This document shows, piece after piece, positions 25,226 through 33,913 of a stretch of DNA of 64,000 bases (its first letter is position 1; every line of letters begins with the position of its first letter). A model generated the notes under the pieces. The model was not told the origin of the DNA and did not search any database. It saw only the letters and a list, made by a program, of their open reading frames with translations. This DNA comes from Gemmiger sp. An87 (lineage in GTDB: Bacteria > Bacillota > Clostridia > Oscillospirales > Ruminococcaceae). The position numbers were made by a program, and so were the translations under genes. The stretch is taken from contig NZ_NFHD01000005.1 in assembly GCF_002159185.1 (NCBI RefSeq), forward strand, positions 62,001 through 126,000, given 5' to 3'.

Positions 25226-26054
25226 GTCGCTCTCCGCGAGGAGAGCGTGGATAGAAATACCGAGTATGAGTATGAGAGGACAAAAGACGGGGAGTCGCTC
25301 TCCGCGAGGAGAGCGTGGATAGAAATGTCCCACAGCGGGACGAACTCGGTCAACTTGAACGTCGCTCTCCGCGAGGAGAGCGTGGATAGAAATTGTTGGG
25401 TGATAAACCGGTTGAAAAAGTTGCTGCGTCGCTCTCCGCGAGGAGAGCGTGGATAGAAATTCCTTGCGGTATTTCCCTTTCTCCTTGTTCCAGGTCGCTC
25501 TCCGCGAGGAGAGCGTGGATAGAAATCACGTAACTCCCCAGCGACCGGCGAATCACCGGGGTGTCGCTCTCCGCGAGGAGAGCGTGGATAGAAATCTCGA
25601 TAGGCATTTCCCCGGCTACAGGCCACTCCAGGTCGCTCTCCGCGAGGAGAGCGTGGATAGAAATTTCAATCTCTGAAACATAAGCGCCCTCACAGCAGTC
25701 GCTCTCCGCGAGGAGAGCGTGGATAGAAATTGACGATCATGCACTTATATTCCCAGCTAGGGCCGTCGCTCTCCGCGAGGAGAGCGTGGATAGAAATTTG
25801 CTCATCAGTCCGTTTCCCACCAGCAGTATGCCGTCGCTCTCCGCGAGGAGAGCGTGGATAGAAATTTGTTCGTCATATGACTTTTTTAGTCGATCATACG
25901 TCGCTCTCCGCGAGGAGAGCGTGGATAGAAATTTCCTGCGCCTGCCGGTCGCCCAGAAGAGCTCGCGTCGCTCTCCGCGAGGAGAGCGTGGATAGAAATA
26001 AAATACCAAAAATACAATTTTCGCGGGAGGAGGTGTCGCTCTCCGCGAGGAGAG
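25226..26054 (+). CRISPR. CRISPR array 1, type I-C, 13 repeats
   Basis: Twelve identical 33-base repeats plus a last copy cut after 20 bases, with 12 spacers of 33-36 bases. Repeat starts: 25226, 25294, 25361, 25428, 25494, 25563, 25632, 25698, 25765, 25833, 25900, 25967 and 26035. The repeat begins GTCGC, ends GTGGATAGAAAT, and folds as CGCTCTCC / GGAGAGCG around a GCGA tetraloop. The ATAGAAAT end matches the I-C 5' handle type. Orientation is plus, since the leader is left and the decayed repeat is right. The spacer at 25527 also occurs in array 2. The array lies just upstream of the cas operon. Confidence 0.97.
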
Positions 26055-26063
26055 AATTCTAAG

Positions 26064-26119
26064 CAAAAGCGTAGTTTTCGGTTTAGCATTGTGCTGAAAA
26101 CTACGCTTTTGTTTGTTTT
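26064..26119 (+). terminator. Terminator after CRISPR array 1
   Basis: A perfect 16-bp inverted repeat (26064-26079 with 26096-26111, core AAAGCGTAGTTTTC) runs into TTTGTTTTG. Confidence 0.8.
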
Positions 26120-26220
26120 GACGTAATATTTAGGAACAGGTAATAATTTAAAAAGCTTTATGATAAGTAGGTTGGAATGGGAAAATCAGGAAATAAATCC
26201 GTACTATTGGACATTCAGCG

Positions 26221-26229
26221 TGTTATACT
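26221..26229 (+). promoter_or_regulatory. Extended -10 promoter for the cas operon
   Basis: TGTTATACT, an extended -10, lies 38 bases before the cas3 start. The region back to 26120 is AT-rich and contains no gene; no convincing -35 is seen. Confidence 0.5.
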
Positions 26230-26266
26230 TTAGAAAAGAGTTACAGTTGAATGCGGAGGTGAAAAC

Positions 26267-28426
26267 ATGAACTCCATGGATGAATCCTATAGATTGGCAC
26301 ATGTTTCTGAGGATGGGTTACGCCAGCAAACGATTTTGGAACATTTGAATGGAACGGCAAATCTGGCTTCCGGTTTTGCAGAACCCTTTGGTGCTGCGGC
26401 ACAGGCGTATCTGGCGGGAATGCTGCACGATATCGGAAAATACAGCGATGCGTTCCAAAAACGACTGGCTGGTGGGGAAAAAACAGATCATTCCACTGCC
26501 GGTGCGCAGGAGGCCTTTTCCATGAGGCAGCTGGAGGTGGCTTTTGCAGTGGCAGGACACCATGGCGGCTTGCCGGATGGCGGAGCCAAAAGTGATACAG
26601 AAAGCTCTACCTTATTTGGCCGTATCAAGAAAACTGCAATTCCTGATTATAGTGAATGGAAGAAGGAGGTAAAACTTCCGGATGAGACGGAAAGAAAACA
26701 CTTTACGGATGGCTTTTCCACTGCTTTTTATACGAGAATGCTGTATTCCTGTCTGGTGGACGCAGACTATTTGGATACAGAAACCTTTATGAATGGAGGC
26801 CCTGCACCGCGCGGGGGAACTCAGCCGCCGGAACAATTGCTCGATCGATTGCAGGAATATGTTGCTCCCTGGTGGGATGCAAAAAATGAACTGAACAAAA
26901 AGCGATGTGAAATTCTTCGCGCCTGTTTTGAAAAAGGTGTGACGGAGCAGCCGGGGCTTTTTACCCTGACGGTACCCACAGGCGGAGGAAAGACTGTCTC
27001 CTCGCTGGCCTTCTCACTGTCTCATGCGGTGGCACATGGAAAACGGCGGATTGTTTATGTGATTCCTTATACATCTATCATTGACCAGACTGCTGAGGTG
27101 TTTACCAACATTTTAGGCGAGGAAAATGTGTTGGAACATCATTCGGGCAGTGATGCGGTGATGGAGGAAAGCCAATCAGACCCGGATACTTACCGTAAGG
27201 TGCTTGCGACGGAAAACTGGGATGCGCCGGTGATCGTTACGACCGCAGTACAGTTTTTTGAATCGCTGTTCGCTAACCGTTCTTCCCGCTGCCGCAAGCT
27301 GCACAATCTGGCTGATAGTGTGATTGTGTTTGATGAGGCGCAGACGCTTCCACTGGCTTATCTGCGCCCCTGTGTGGCGGCTATTGGGCAGTTGGTGCGT
27401 TATTATGGGGCAAGCGCTGTTTTATGCACAGCTACTCAGCCGGCGTTGGAACCATTGTTCCGGGAACTGGCTTCGGGGCTGATACTACGGGAGATTTGTA
27501 ACGATACAGCCGACTTGTACCATTTCTTTCACCGTACAAATCTGCACAATGAAGGAGAACTTACAGAAGACCAGTTGGCAGAGAAATTGGGCCAGGCACA
27601 GCAGGGGCTGTGTGTAGTTAATCGTCGGGCAACGGCACAGCGGCTGTACAGTAGTTTACCTGCCGATGGTAGCTACTGCCTGACAACACTTCTTTGTGCA
27701 GCTGACCGCAAACGTCTGCTGAGGGAGATTCGCACTCGCTTACAAAAAGGACTGCCATGTCGTGTTGTGTCCACTTCGTTGATCGAGGCCGGTGTGGATG
27801 TGGATTTTCCGGTGGCATGGCGGGAGGAAGCAGGGCTGGATTCGGTTTTGCAAACGGCAGGACGGTGCAATCGGGAGGGAAAACATCCGGTGGCGGATAG
27901 TGTGGTTACTGTTTTTCGGCTGAGTGGTCAGCCGGTTCCACAGATCATTCGTCAAAATGCAGACGCAGCGCGCAGTGTGTGGCGCAACTTTGAAGATGTC
28001 TCACAGCCGCAGGCAATCGAAGCATATTTTTCCCTTTTGTATGCGGTAAAGGGAGAAGACGCGCTGGATCAGAAACAAATTTTGAAGGGCTTCAATGAAA
28101 CAATGGAAGGGCGTATGCTTCCCTTTGCGACTGCTGCGGAACGATTCCGTCTGATCGAATCCTGCGCGGTGACGGTATATATACCAACAGAAGAGAACCA
28201 GGAACTGCTCGCAGCTCTGTGGGAGGGAAATGGTAGCCGTTCTTTGTATCGCAAATTGGGCCAATACGGCGTCACGGTGTATCCTGAACATCTTGCGGCG
28301 CTGCATGCGGCCGGTGCGGTGGAAACGCTGGATGGGGAAGACTGGGTGCTGACGGATACTACCCTGTACAATCGTGAGACCGGACTCGCTCTGGACGTGG
28401 AAACAGGGAAAGCCTGGATGATATAA
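26267..28426 (+). CDS. cas3: CRISPR-associated nuclease-helicase Cas3 (type I-C)
   Basis: Degrades target DNA after Cascade binding. The 719-residue protein joins an N-terminal HD nuclease (H54-D55 in MLHDIGKYS, plus GHHGGLPDG near residue 97) to a superfamily 2 helicase. The helicase has Walker A PTGGGKT near 240, DEAQ near 350 and a GRCNREG motif VI near 540. The length is normal and no motif is broken. GGAGGTG precedes the ATG. It opens the operon cas3-cas5-cas8c-cas7-cas4-cas1-cas2. Confidence 0.96.
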   Translation: MNSMDESYRLAHVSEDGLRQQTILEHLNGTANLASGFAEPFGAAAQAYLAGMLHDIGKYSDAFQKRLAGGEKTDHSTAGAQEAFSMRQLEVAFAVAGHHGGLPDGGAKSDTESSTLFGRIKKTAIPDYSEWKKEVKLPDETERKHFTDGFSTAFYTRMLYSCLVDADYLDTETFMNGGPAPRGGTQPPEQLLDRLQEYVAPWWDAKNELNKKRCEILRACFEKGVTEQPGLFTLTVPTGGGKTVSSLAFSLSHAVAHGKRRIVYVIPYTSIIDQTAEVFTNILGEENVLEHHSGSDAVMEESQSDPDTYRKVLATENWDAPVIVTTAVQFFESLFANRSSRCRKLHNLADSVIVFDEAQTLPLAYLRPCVAAIGQLVRYYGASAVLCTATQPALEPLFRELASGLILREICNDTADLYHFFHRTNLHNEGELTEDQLAEKLGQAQQGLCVVNRRATAQRLYSSLPADGSYCLTTLLCAADRKRLLREIRTRLQKGLPCRVVSTSLIEAGVDVDFPVAWREEAGLDSVLQTAGRCNREGKHPVADSVVTVFRLSGQPVPQIIRQNADAARSVWRNFEDVSQPQAIEAYFSLLYAVKGEDALDQKQILKGFNETMEGRMLPFATAAERFRLIESCAVTVYIPTEENQELLAALWEGNGSRSLYRKLGQYGVTVYPEHLAALHAAGAVETLDGEDWVLTDTTLYNRETGLALDVETGKAWMI

Positions 28427-28468
28427 AAGCATGAGTCTTGTGAAATGGATAGTAAGGAGGAATGTTGG

Positions 28469-29113
28469 ATGATCCAATTGGAAGTCTGGGGCGACTATGC
28501 ACTCTTTTCTCGTCCTGAATTGAAGGTTGAGCGTATGTCTTATGATGTGCCCACGCCCTCGGCAGCGCGCGGACTGGTGGAGGCGGTTTACTACCACCCC
28601 GGTCTGCAATGGCATATCGACCGGATTTATGTACTCAATCCCATTCGGTTTGTCAGCATTCGCCGTAACGAGGTGAAAAGCAAGGTGCTTGCCACAACAG
28701 CCCGCGCTGCAGCACAGGGAAGTGGACAGCCACTGTATCTGGCTTCGCCTCAGGAGATTGTGCAGAGGGCATCGCTGGTGTTACAGGATGTACATTATGT
28801 AATTGAGGCGCATTTTACGATGACAGACCGTGCTGCGCCCGGTGACAATCCAGGAAAATTTCAGGATATCGTTACCCGGCGTATGGAGCGGGGGCAATGC
28901 TATCACACCCCTTACTTCGGGTGCAGAGAATTTCCGGCAAAGTTTCGCCGCTGGTCAGGCGGCGAAATCCCCGCGATTGAAGAGACGAGAGATCTGGGGT
29001 TGATGCTGTACGATTTCGATTACTCAGACCCAAAGGATATCACACCAACCTATTTCCGGGCTCGTTTGGAGAAGGGCGTTGTACATGTGGCAGATTGTGA
29101 GGTGCTTCGATGA
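28469..29113 (+). CDS. cas5: Cas5c, crRNA-processing Cascade subunit
   Basis: In type I-C systems Cas5 (Cas5d/Cas5c) cuts the pre-crRNA in place of Cas6 and caps the crRNA 5' end in Cascade. The 214-residue protein has the family start MIQLEVWGDYALFSRPELKVERMSYDVPTPSAARGLVEAVYYHP, and the C-terminal YFRARLEKGVVHV. The ATG at 28469 is chosen since AAGGAGG lies eight bases upstream; an in-frame ATG at 28445 precedes that site. It overlaps cas8c by four bases. No cas6 is present, in line with type I-C. Confidence 0.95.
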   Translation: MIQLEVWGDYALFSRPELKVERMSYDVPTPSAARGLVEAVYYHPGLQWHIDRIYVLNPIRFVSIRRNEVKSKVLATTARAAAQGSGQPLYLASPQEIVQRASLVLQDVHYVIEAHFTMTDRAAPGDNPGKFQDIVTRRMERGQCYHTPYFGCREFPAKFRRWSGGEIPAIEETRDLGLMLYDFDYSDPKDITPTYFRARLEKGVVHVADCEVLR

Positions 29114-30837
29114 TCCTGCAGGCTTTGACGCAATATTATGAGGATTTGCTGGCTCTTGGGAAAATCGCGCGTCCGGGTTGGGCGAAAGCAAAGGTGTCTT
29201 GGGCGCTGGAACTCAGTGATAATGGCGAGTTGCTGGGTTTGCTGCACCTGCAGCAGGAGGTACAGAGAGGAAAGAAAACGGTACTGATTCCACAGGAGCG
29301 AGAGGTGCCGCAGCCGGTCAAGAGGTCATCTGGTGTGGCGGCCAATTTTCTGTGTGATACATCCGGTTATCTTCTTGGGGTTGACACAAAGGGAAAGCCT
29401 GAACGTACTGCAGAATGCTTTGCGGCTTCCCGCATGCTGCATGAGCGGATTTTGAAGGAGGCCCAGAGCTCGGCCGCGCGTGCTGTGCTGGCATTTTATG
29501 AACATTGGAACCCACAGACCGCAAAAGATCACCCGGCGCTGAAAGAGGAGTGGGATGAGGTGATGAAGGGCGGTAATCTTTTGTTCTGGTACCGGGGAGG
29601 TCCTGTGACGGAAGATGCGCAGGTACGGGAAAGCTGGCAGCATGCCAACGAACAAAGCGGGGATGCAGAAAATACGCTGTGTCTTGTCACAGGTCAGCAC
29701 GGACCGACTGCTCGCCTGCACCCAAATATCAAGGGAGTAGTGGGTGCACAGACCGCCGGTGCGGCGCTGGTGTCTTTCAATGCATCGGCCTTCTGCTCGT
29801 ATGAGCACGAACAAGGGGACAATGCCCCGACCAGTGAATATGCGTCGTTTGCTTATACCACAGCGCTCAATGCTCTTATTGCCGACCGGGAGCACACACG
29901 CCGCGTAGGCGATACCACCATCGTCTGCTGGGCAGCGGGTGGACAAACCGCCTATCAGGATTTCATGATGGCAGCGCTGTATGATGACAATATGGACGAG
30001 AGAGAAATCAGGGGGACTATGATTCGTCTGTCCAAGGGAGAGTCTGTGGAGTGGCAGGAACAGAAACTTTCACCGGATACACGTTTTTATGTGTTAGGTC
30101 TTGCACCCAATGCCGCACGTCTTTCAGTGCGATTTTTCTGGCAGAACAGCTTTGGGACGTTGATTCAAAACGTGACCAAACATTACCGGGATCTGGAAAT
30201 TGTGCGGCCCTCATTTGATAAATTTCCCACGTTGCCGGTCTGGCGGCTGCTGCGAGAAACGGTGAATCAGAATGCCCGCAATCCGGAGCCAAACCCGCGG
30301 TTGGCTGGCGATCTTTTACTGGCAGTTTTGAATGGAACGCCTTATCCGGCTACCCTGTTGGATGGCGTGGTGCTGCGCATTCGTGCTGAGCGAGAGATTA
30401 CGCACGGCCGGGCCGCGATTTTAAAAGCTTGGTATCTGCGTAACTCGAAAGACGAACAACTGAAGGAGGTCATGACTGTGGAACTGAATGAACAAAGCAA
30501 CTATTTGCCGTATCTGCTGGGGCGGCTGTTTGCGGTATTGGAGGATGTGCAGCAGCGGGCCAACCCTGGAATCAACACAACCATAAAGGACCGTTATTTC
30601 AATTCGGCTTCAGCAACGCCCGCAACGGTGTTTCCGCTGTTGATCAATTTGGCGCAAAAGCATCTGGCGAAGCTGGATAAAGGGCTGGTCATACACTATA
30701 ACCGCAAAATTACGGAGCTGAATTCCCGTATCACACAAACGCTGCCTGCCCGCCTGACCCTGCCGGAGCAGAGTGCCTTCCAGATCGGCTATTATCACGA
30801 AACACAGAAGCGTTACACAAAAAAGGAGGAAGTATAA
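29110..30837 (+). CDS. cas8c: Cas8c (Csd1), large Cascade subunit
   Basis: Recognises the PAM and recruits Cas3 in type I-C interference. The 575-residue protein has the family start MILQALTQYYEDLLALGKIARPGW, the middle LCLVTGQHGPTARLHPNIKGVVGAQTAGAALVSFN, and an alpha-helical C-terminal domain that ends KRYTKKEEV. Its start overlaps the cas5 stop (ATGA). An internal start within the last quarter probably also yields Cas11c. No damage seen. Confidence 0.95.
   Translation: MILQALTQYYEDLLALGKIARPGWAKAKVSWALELSDNGELLGLLHLQQEVQRGKKTVLIPQEREVPQPVKRSSGVAANFLCDTSGYLLGVDTKGKPERTAECFAASRMLHERILKEAQSSAARAVLAFYEHWNPQTAKDHPALKEEWDEVMKGGNLLFWYRGGPVTEDAQVRESWQHANEQSGDAENTLCLVTGQHGPTARLHPNIKGVVGAQTAGAALVSFNASAFCSYEHEQGDNAPTSEYASFAYTTALNALIADREHTRRVGDTTIVCWAAGGQTAYQDFMMAALYDDNMDEREIRGTMIRLSKGESVEWQEQKLSPDTRFYVLGLAPNAARLSVRFFWQNSFGTLIQNVTKHYRDLEIVRPSFDKFPTLPVWRLLRETVNQNARNPEPNPRLAGDLLLAVLNGTPYPATLLDGVVLRIRAEREITHGRAAILKAWYLRNSKDEQLKEVMTVELNEQSNYLPYLLGRLFAVLEDVQQRANPGINTTIKDRYFNSASATPATVFPLLINLAQKHLAKLDKGLVIHYNRKITELNSRITQTLPARLTLPEQSAFQIGYYHETQKRYTKKEEV
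30478..30837 (+). CDS. cas11c: Cas11c small subunit from an internal start in cas8c
   Basis: Type I-C Cascade is known to need a small subunit translated from within cas8c. Here an AAGGAGGT (30463-30470) sits inside cas8c, in frame with an ATG at 30472 (too close) and a GTG at 30478 (eight bases after GGAGG, the best distance). The GTG would give a 119-residue helical product starting at ELNEQSNYLPYLLGRLF and sharing the cas8c stop. Position and size match described Cas11c. Which of the two codons is used cannot be settled here. Confidence 0.75.
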   Translation: MELNEQSNYLPYLLGRLFAVLEDVQQRANPGINTTIKDRYFNSASATPATVFPLLINLAQKHLAKLDKGLVIHYNRKITELNSRITQTLPARLTLPEQSAFQIGYYHETQKRYTKKEEV

Positions 30838-30838
30838 A

Positions 30839-31723
30839 ATGTCTGAAATCATTAAAAATCGCTACGACTTTGTGATCCTGTTCGATGTGGAAAACGGCAA
30901 TCCCAACGGAGATCCGGATGCAGGCAATATGCCACGCATTGATCCTGAAACAGGGTATGGCCTGGTGACCGATGTTTGCCTGAAGCGCAAGATTCGCAAT
31001 TATGTGGAAACTGCAAAAGAAGATGCTCTGGGCTATCGGATCTACATCAAGGATCAGGTTCCGCTGCAGCGCAGCGATGCCGAGGCACTGGAGTATTTGA
31101 AGGTGGATAAAGACCTGAAAGCGGCCAAAAAGGATGACCCCACTCTGGATGAAAAAATTCGCAATTTCATGTGCAGCAATTTTTACGACATTCGTACCTT
31201 CGGCGCCGTGATGACTACCTTCGTAAAAGGGGCGCTGAATTGTGGGCAGGTGCGCGGTCCGGTGCAGCTGGGGTTTGCCCGCAGTGTGGACCCCATCCTG
31301 CCGCAGGAGGTCACTATCACCCGTGTGGCCATCACTACAGAGGCAGATGCCGAGAACAAGGGTACTGAGATGGGCCGCAAATACATCGTACCATATGGCC
31401 TGTATCGTGCGGAAGGATATGTGTCGGCAAATTTGGCCCGCAAAACAACCGGATTTTCGGAGGAGGATCTGCAGCTTCTGTGGCAGGCGATTCTGAACAT
31501 GTTTGAAAATGACCATAGTGCAGCACGCGGTAAGATGGCTGTGCGAGAGCTAATCGTGTTCCGTCATGACAGTGAGTTGGGCAATGCACCTGCCTATAAG
31601 CTGTTTGATGCGGTACATGTTGAGCGCAAGCCGGAGGTAGTTGTGGCACGCAGCTATCGTGACTACCAGGTCACGGTGGATGATACTCTGCCTGGTGGAG
31701 TGACCTGTGAACGGTTGGGATGA
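30839..31723 (+). CDS. cas7: Cas7c (Csd2), Cascade backbone subunit
   Basis: Forms the helical filament on the crRNA spacer. The 294-residue protein has the typical start of the Csd2 family (YDFVILFDVENGNPNGDPDAGNMPRIDPETGYGLVTDVCLKRKIRNYV), then NFYDIRTFGAVMTT and GPVQLGFARSVDPI. The ATG at 30839 follows AAGGAGGAAG directly after the cas8c stop. The end overlaps cas4 by four bases. This is the most conserved gene of the operon. Confidence 0.96.
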   Translation: MSEIIKNRYDFVILFDVENGNPNGDPDAGNMPRIDPETGYGLVTDVCLKRKIRNYVETAKEDALGYRIYIKDQVPLQRSDAEALEYLKVDKDLKAAKKDDPTLDEKIRNFMCSNFYDIRTFGAVMTTFVKGALNCGQVRGPVQLGFARSVDPILPQEVTITRVAITTEADAENKGTEMGRKYIVPYGLYRAEGYVSANLARKTTGFSEEDLQLLWQAILNMFENDHSAARGKMAVRELIVFRHDSELGNAPAYKLFDAVHVERKPEVVVARSYRDYQVTVDDTLPGGVTCERLG

Positions 31724-32391
31724 TGGAAAATGAATACCTGTTGCTGTCGGGCATTCAGCATTTTTGTTTCTGCCGCCGCCAATGGGCACTGATTCATCTG
31801 GAGCAGCAATGGCAGGAAAACCTCCGCACCGCCGAGGGCAGGCTGGATCATCAGCGTTGCCACAACGAAACGCTGCGCGAAAAGCGGAACAATCTGCTGA
31901 TTGTGCGGGGAATGCGGGTAACATCGCACACGCTGAAGCTGTCCGGCGTGTGCGATGTGGTGGAGTTTTCACTTGATTCGGAAGGCATTCCCTTGCAGGG
32001 GCAGGAAGGCTTGTGGTTACCTCTGCCGGTGGAATACAAGCATGGTGCCCCAAAGGAGAGTGATGTCGACCGATTGCAGCTGTGTGCACAGGGAATGGCA
32101 TTGGAGGAAATGCTGGTGTGCCGCGTGCCACGCGGTGCGCTGTACTATGCGCAGACACGCCGGCGGGAGTTTGCGGAGTTCACGCCGGAGCTGCGGGAAA
32201 AAACGCGCCGCACCGCCGCAGAGATGAACGAATACTTTGCCCGAGGGTATACACCAAAGGTGCGCCCTGGAAAACACTGCAATGCCTGTTCGTTGAAAGA
32301 GATCTGCCTGCCGGTGCTGTGCAGGAAAAATGATGTAAATGAGTATATTCGTACACATCTGACAGAGCAAAACGCGGAGGAACTCACATGA
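31720..32391 (+). CDS. cas4: Cas4 nuclease
   Basis: RecB-type nuclease that trims prespacers and selects the PAM for the Cas1-Cas2 integrase. The 223-residue protein has the first cluster cysteine region CFCRRQW (about 16-22). The RecB motifs follow: GVCDVVEF near residue 76, PVEYKHG near 103 and LQLCAQ. The C-terminal iron-sulfur cysteines are in CNACSLKEIC near 187. Either of two adjacent ATG codons (31720, 31723) could start it. It overlaps cas7 and cas1. Confidence 0.95.
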   Translation: MMENEYLLLSGIQHFCFCRRQWALIHLEQQWQENLRTAEGRLDHQRCHNETLREKRNNLLIVRGMRVTSHTLKLSGVCDVVEFSLDSEGIPLQGQEGLWLPLPVEYKHGAPKESDVDRLQLCAQGMALEEMLVCRVPRGALYYAQTRRREFAEFTPELREKTRRTAAEMNEYFARGYTPKVRPGKHCNACSLKEICLPVLCRKNDVNEYIRTHLTEQNAEELT

Positions 32392-33419
32392 GGAAACTGT
32401 TGAATACGCTGTTTGTCCTCACGCCGGAAAGCTATCTTTCGCTGGAGGGTGAAACCGTGGTGGTGAATCAGAATGGAACAGAGGTGGCACGGTTTCCGCT
32501 GCACACATTGGAAGGAATTCTTACCTTTTCCTATGCAGGCGCATCCCCCGCGCTGATGGGTACCTGCGCCGAGCGAGGGATCGATCTGGCGTTTTTCACA
32601 CCCAATGGTCGCTTTCTGGCCCGCACCGTAGGGGGAGAACGCGGTAATGTGCTGCTTCGTCAGCAGCAATATCGCATTGCGGATGATCCTGCAGTCAGTT
32701 GCCGATATGCGTGCGGATTTATCCTGGGAAAAGTTTACAACGCACGGTGGGTGTTGGAACGTGTTACCCGTGACCATCCTCAGCGCGTACCGGTGGAACG
32801 GCTGAAAGAAATCTCGTCGCAGCTGGCAGTTTCCTTGATGCGAATTCGAGAGTGCGGTACATTGGAAGAGCTGCGAGGGTTGGAAGGAGAAGCGGCACAA
32901 CGATATTTTGATGGGTTTGACAGTCTGATCTTACAGCAGCGAACAGACTTTGCATTTACTGGCCGCAGCCGTCGGCCGCCACTGGACCCCATAAACGCAG
33001 TGCTTTCCTTTGCGTATACATTGCTCGCAAGGGAATGTGCAGCTGCATTGCAAAGCGTTGGGCTGGACCCGTATGTGGGCTTTTTGCACCGGCCTCGCCC
33101 GGGAAGAACCAGTCTGGCATTGGATTTGATGGAGGAGCTGCGCCCTGTGTGCGCTGATCGGTTCGTTTTGTCCTGCATCAACCAAAAAATCATTACAGGA
33201 AAGCATTGCCAGCAGCAGGACAGCGGAGCAGTTTGGCTGACGGATGAAGGACGCAAGGTGTTCCTTTCCGCTTGGCAAAAACGCAAACAGGAAACCATCA
33301 CGCATCCGTTTCTGGGCGAAAAACTGCCATGGGGTCTGGTGCCTTATGTGCAGGCTTTGCTGCTTGCCCGTACACTGCGCGGCGATCTGGAGGAATACCC
33401 GCCGTTTTTCTGGAAATGA
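32388..33419 (+). CDS. cas1: Cas1 integrase
   Basis: Catalytic subunit of spacer integration. The 343-residue protein is of type I-C form. Its metal-binding catalytic residues appear to be the glutamate in LRGLEGEAAQRYF (about 166), the histidine in DPYVGFLHRPRPGR and an acidic residue in SLALDLMEELRP. It ends with DLEEYPPFFWK, a common Cas1 end. It overlaps cas4 by four bases. Confidence 0.96.
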   Translation: MRKLLNTLFVLTPESYLSLEGETVVVNQNGTEVARFPLHTLEGILTFSYAGASPALMGTCAERGIDLAFFTPNGRFLARTVGGERGNVLLRQQQYRIADDPAVSCRYACGFILGKVYNARWVLERVTRDHPQRVPVERLKEISSQLAVSLMRIRECGTLEELRGLEGEAAQRYFDGFDSLILQQRTDFAFTGRSRRPPLDPINAVLSFAYTLLARECAAALQSVGLDPYVGFLHRPRPGRTSLALDLMEELRPVCADRFVLSCINQKIITGKHCQQQDSGAVWLTDEGRKVFLSAWQKRKQETITHPFLGEKLPWGLVPYVQALLLARTLRGDLEEYPPFFWK

Positions 33420-33438
33420 AGCAAAAGAGGTGTGTGAT

Positions 33439-33729
33439 ATGCTGGTGCTGATCACCTACGATGTAAACACAGAAACACCGGCTGGACGCAAACGTCTGCG
33501 CAAGGTTGCAAAGACTTGTATCGATCATGGGCAGCGCGTGCAAAATTCAGTGTTTGAATGCCTGCTGGATGCGGCTCAATATGCGGTTTTGAAAGCAAAA
33601 CTGACGCAGTTGATTGATCCGGAATGCGATAGCCTGCGCTTTTACTGTTTGGGAAACTCTTACAAGAAGAAGGTGGAGCATATCGGGCGCTGCCCGCAGT
33701 GGTCGCAGGACGATGTGTTGCTATTGTAG
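33439..33729 (+). CDS. cas2: Cas2
   Basis: Structural partner of Cas1 in spacer acquisition. The 96-residue ferredoxin-like protein starts MLVLITYDVNTETPAGRKRLRKVAK, with the conserved Asp in YDV, and has the CxxYGxRVQ-like block as CIDHGQRVQNSVFEC. The ATG at 33439 follows AAGAGGTG after the cas1 stop. It ends 184 bases before array 2. Confidence 0.95.
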   Translation: MLVLITYDVNTETPAGRKRLRKVAKTCIDHGQRVQNSVFECLLDAAQYAVLKAKLTQLIDPECDSLRFYCLGNSYKKKVEHIGRCPQWSQDDVLLL

Positions 33730-33913
33730 CGGGTGCGAACATAAAGTATACAGAAAAATACAGGGAGCTTCGCACCAAAAGATAGTTGAAAAATGATGTA
33801 AAAGAACGCGAAATAGTTTTGATAGAACCAGAGAGGAGATGCTTTGGAATATCAGAACGATGAATTTTCGTGTTTGTGCTGCAAAAGAAAACAATATTTT
33901 GTGAACTTTTGCT
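33730..33913 (+). promoter_or_regulatory. Leader of CRISPR array 2
   Basis: AT-rich leader directly after cas2. It contains an 8-bp inverted repeat, GGTGCGAA (33732-33739) with TTCGCACC (33769-33776). CTTCGCACCAAA at 33768-33779 matches leader 1, and both leaders end TTTTGCT before the first repeat. A clear promoter is not seen, in contrast with leader 1. Confidence 0.65.

Noticed and set aside
26267-33729. A second or mixed CRISPR type because there are two repeat types
   Set aside because: Every cas gene present fits one complete I-C operon; the repeats differ only by a paired change and loop bases.
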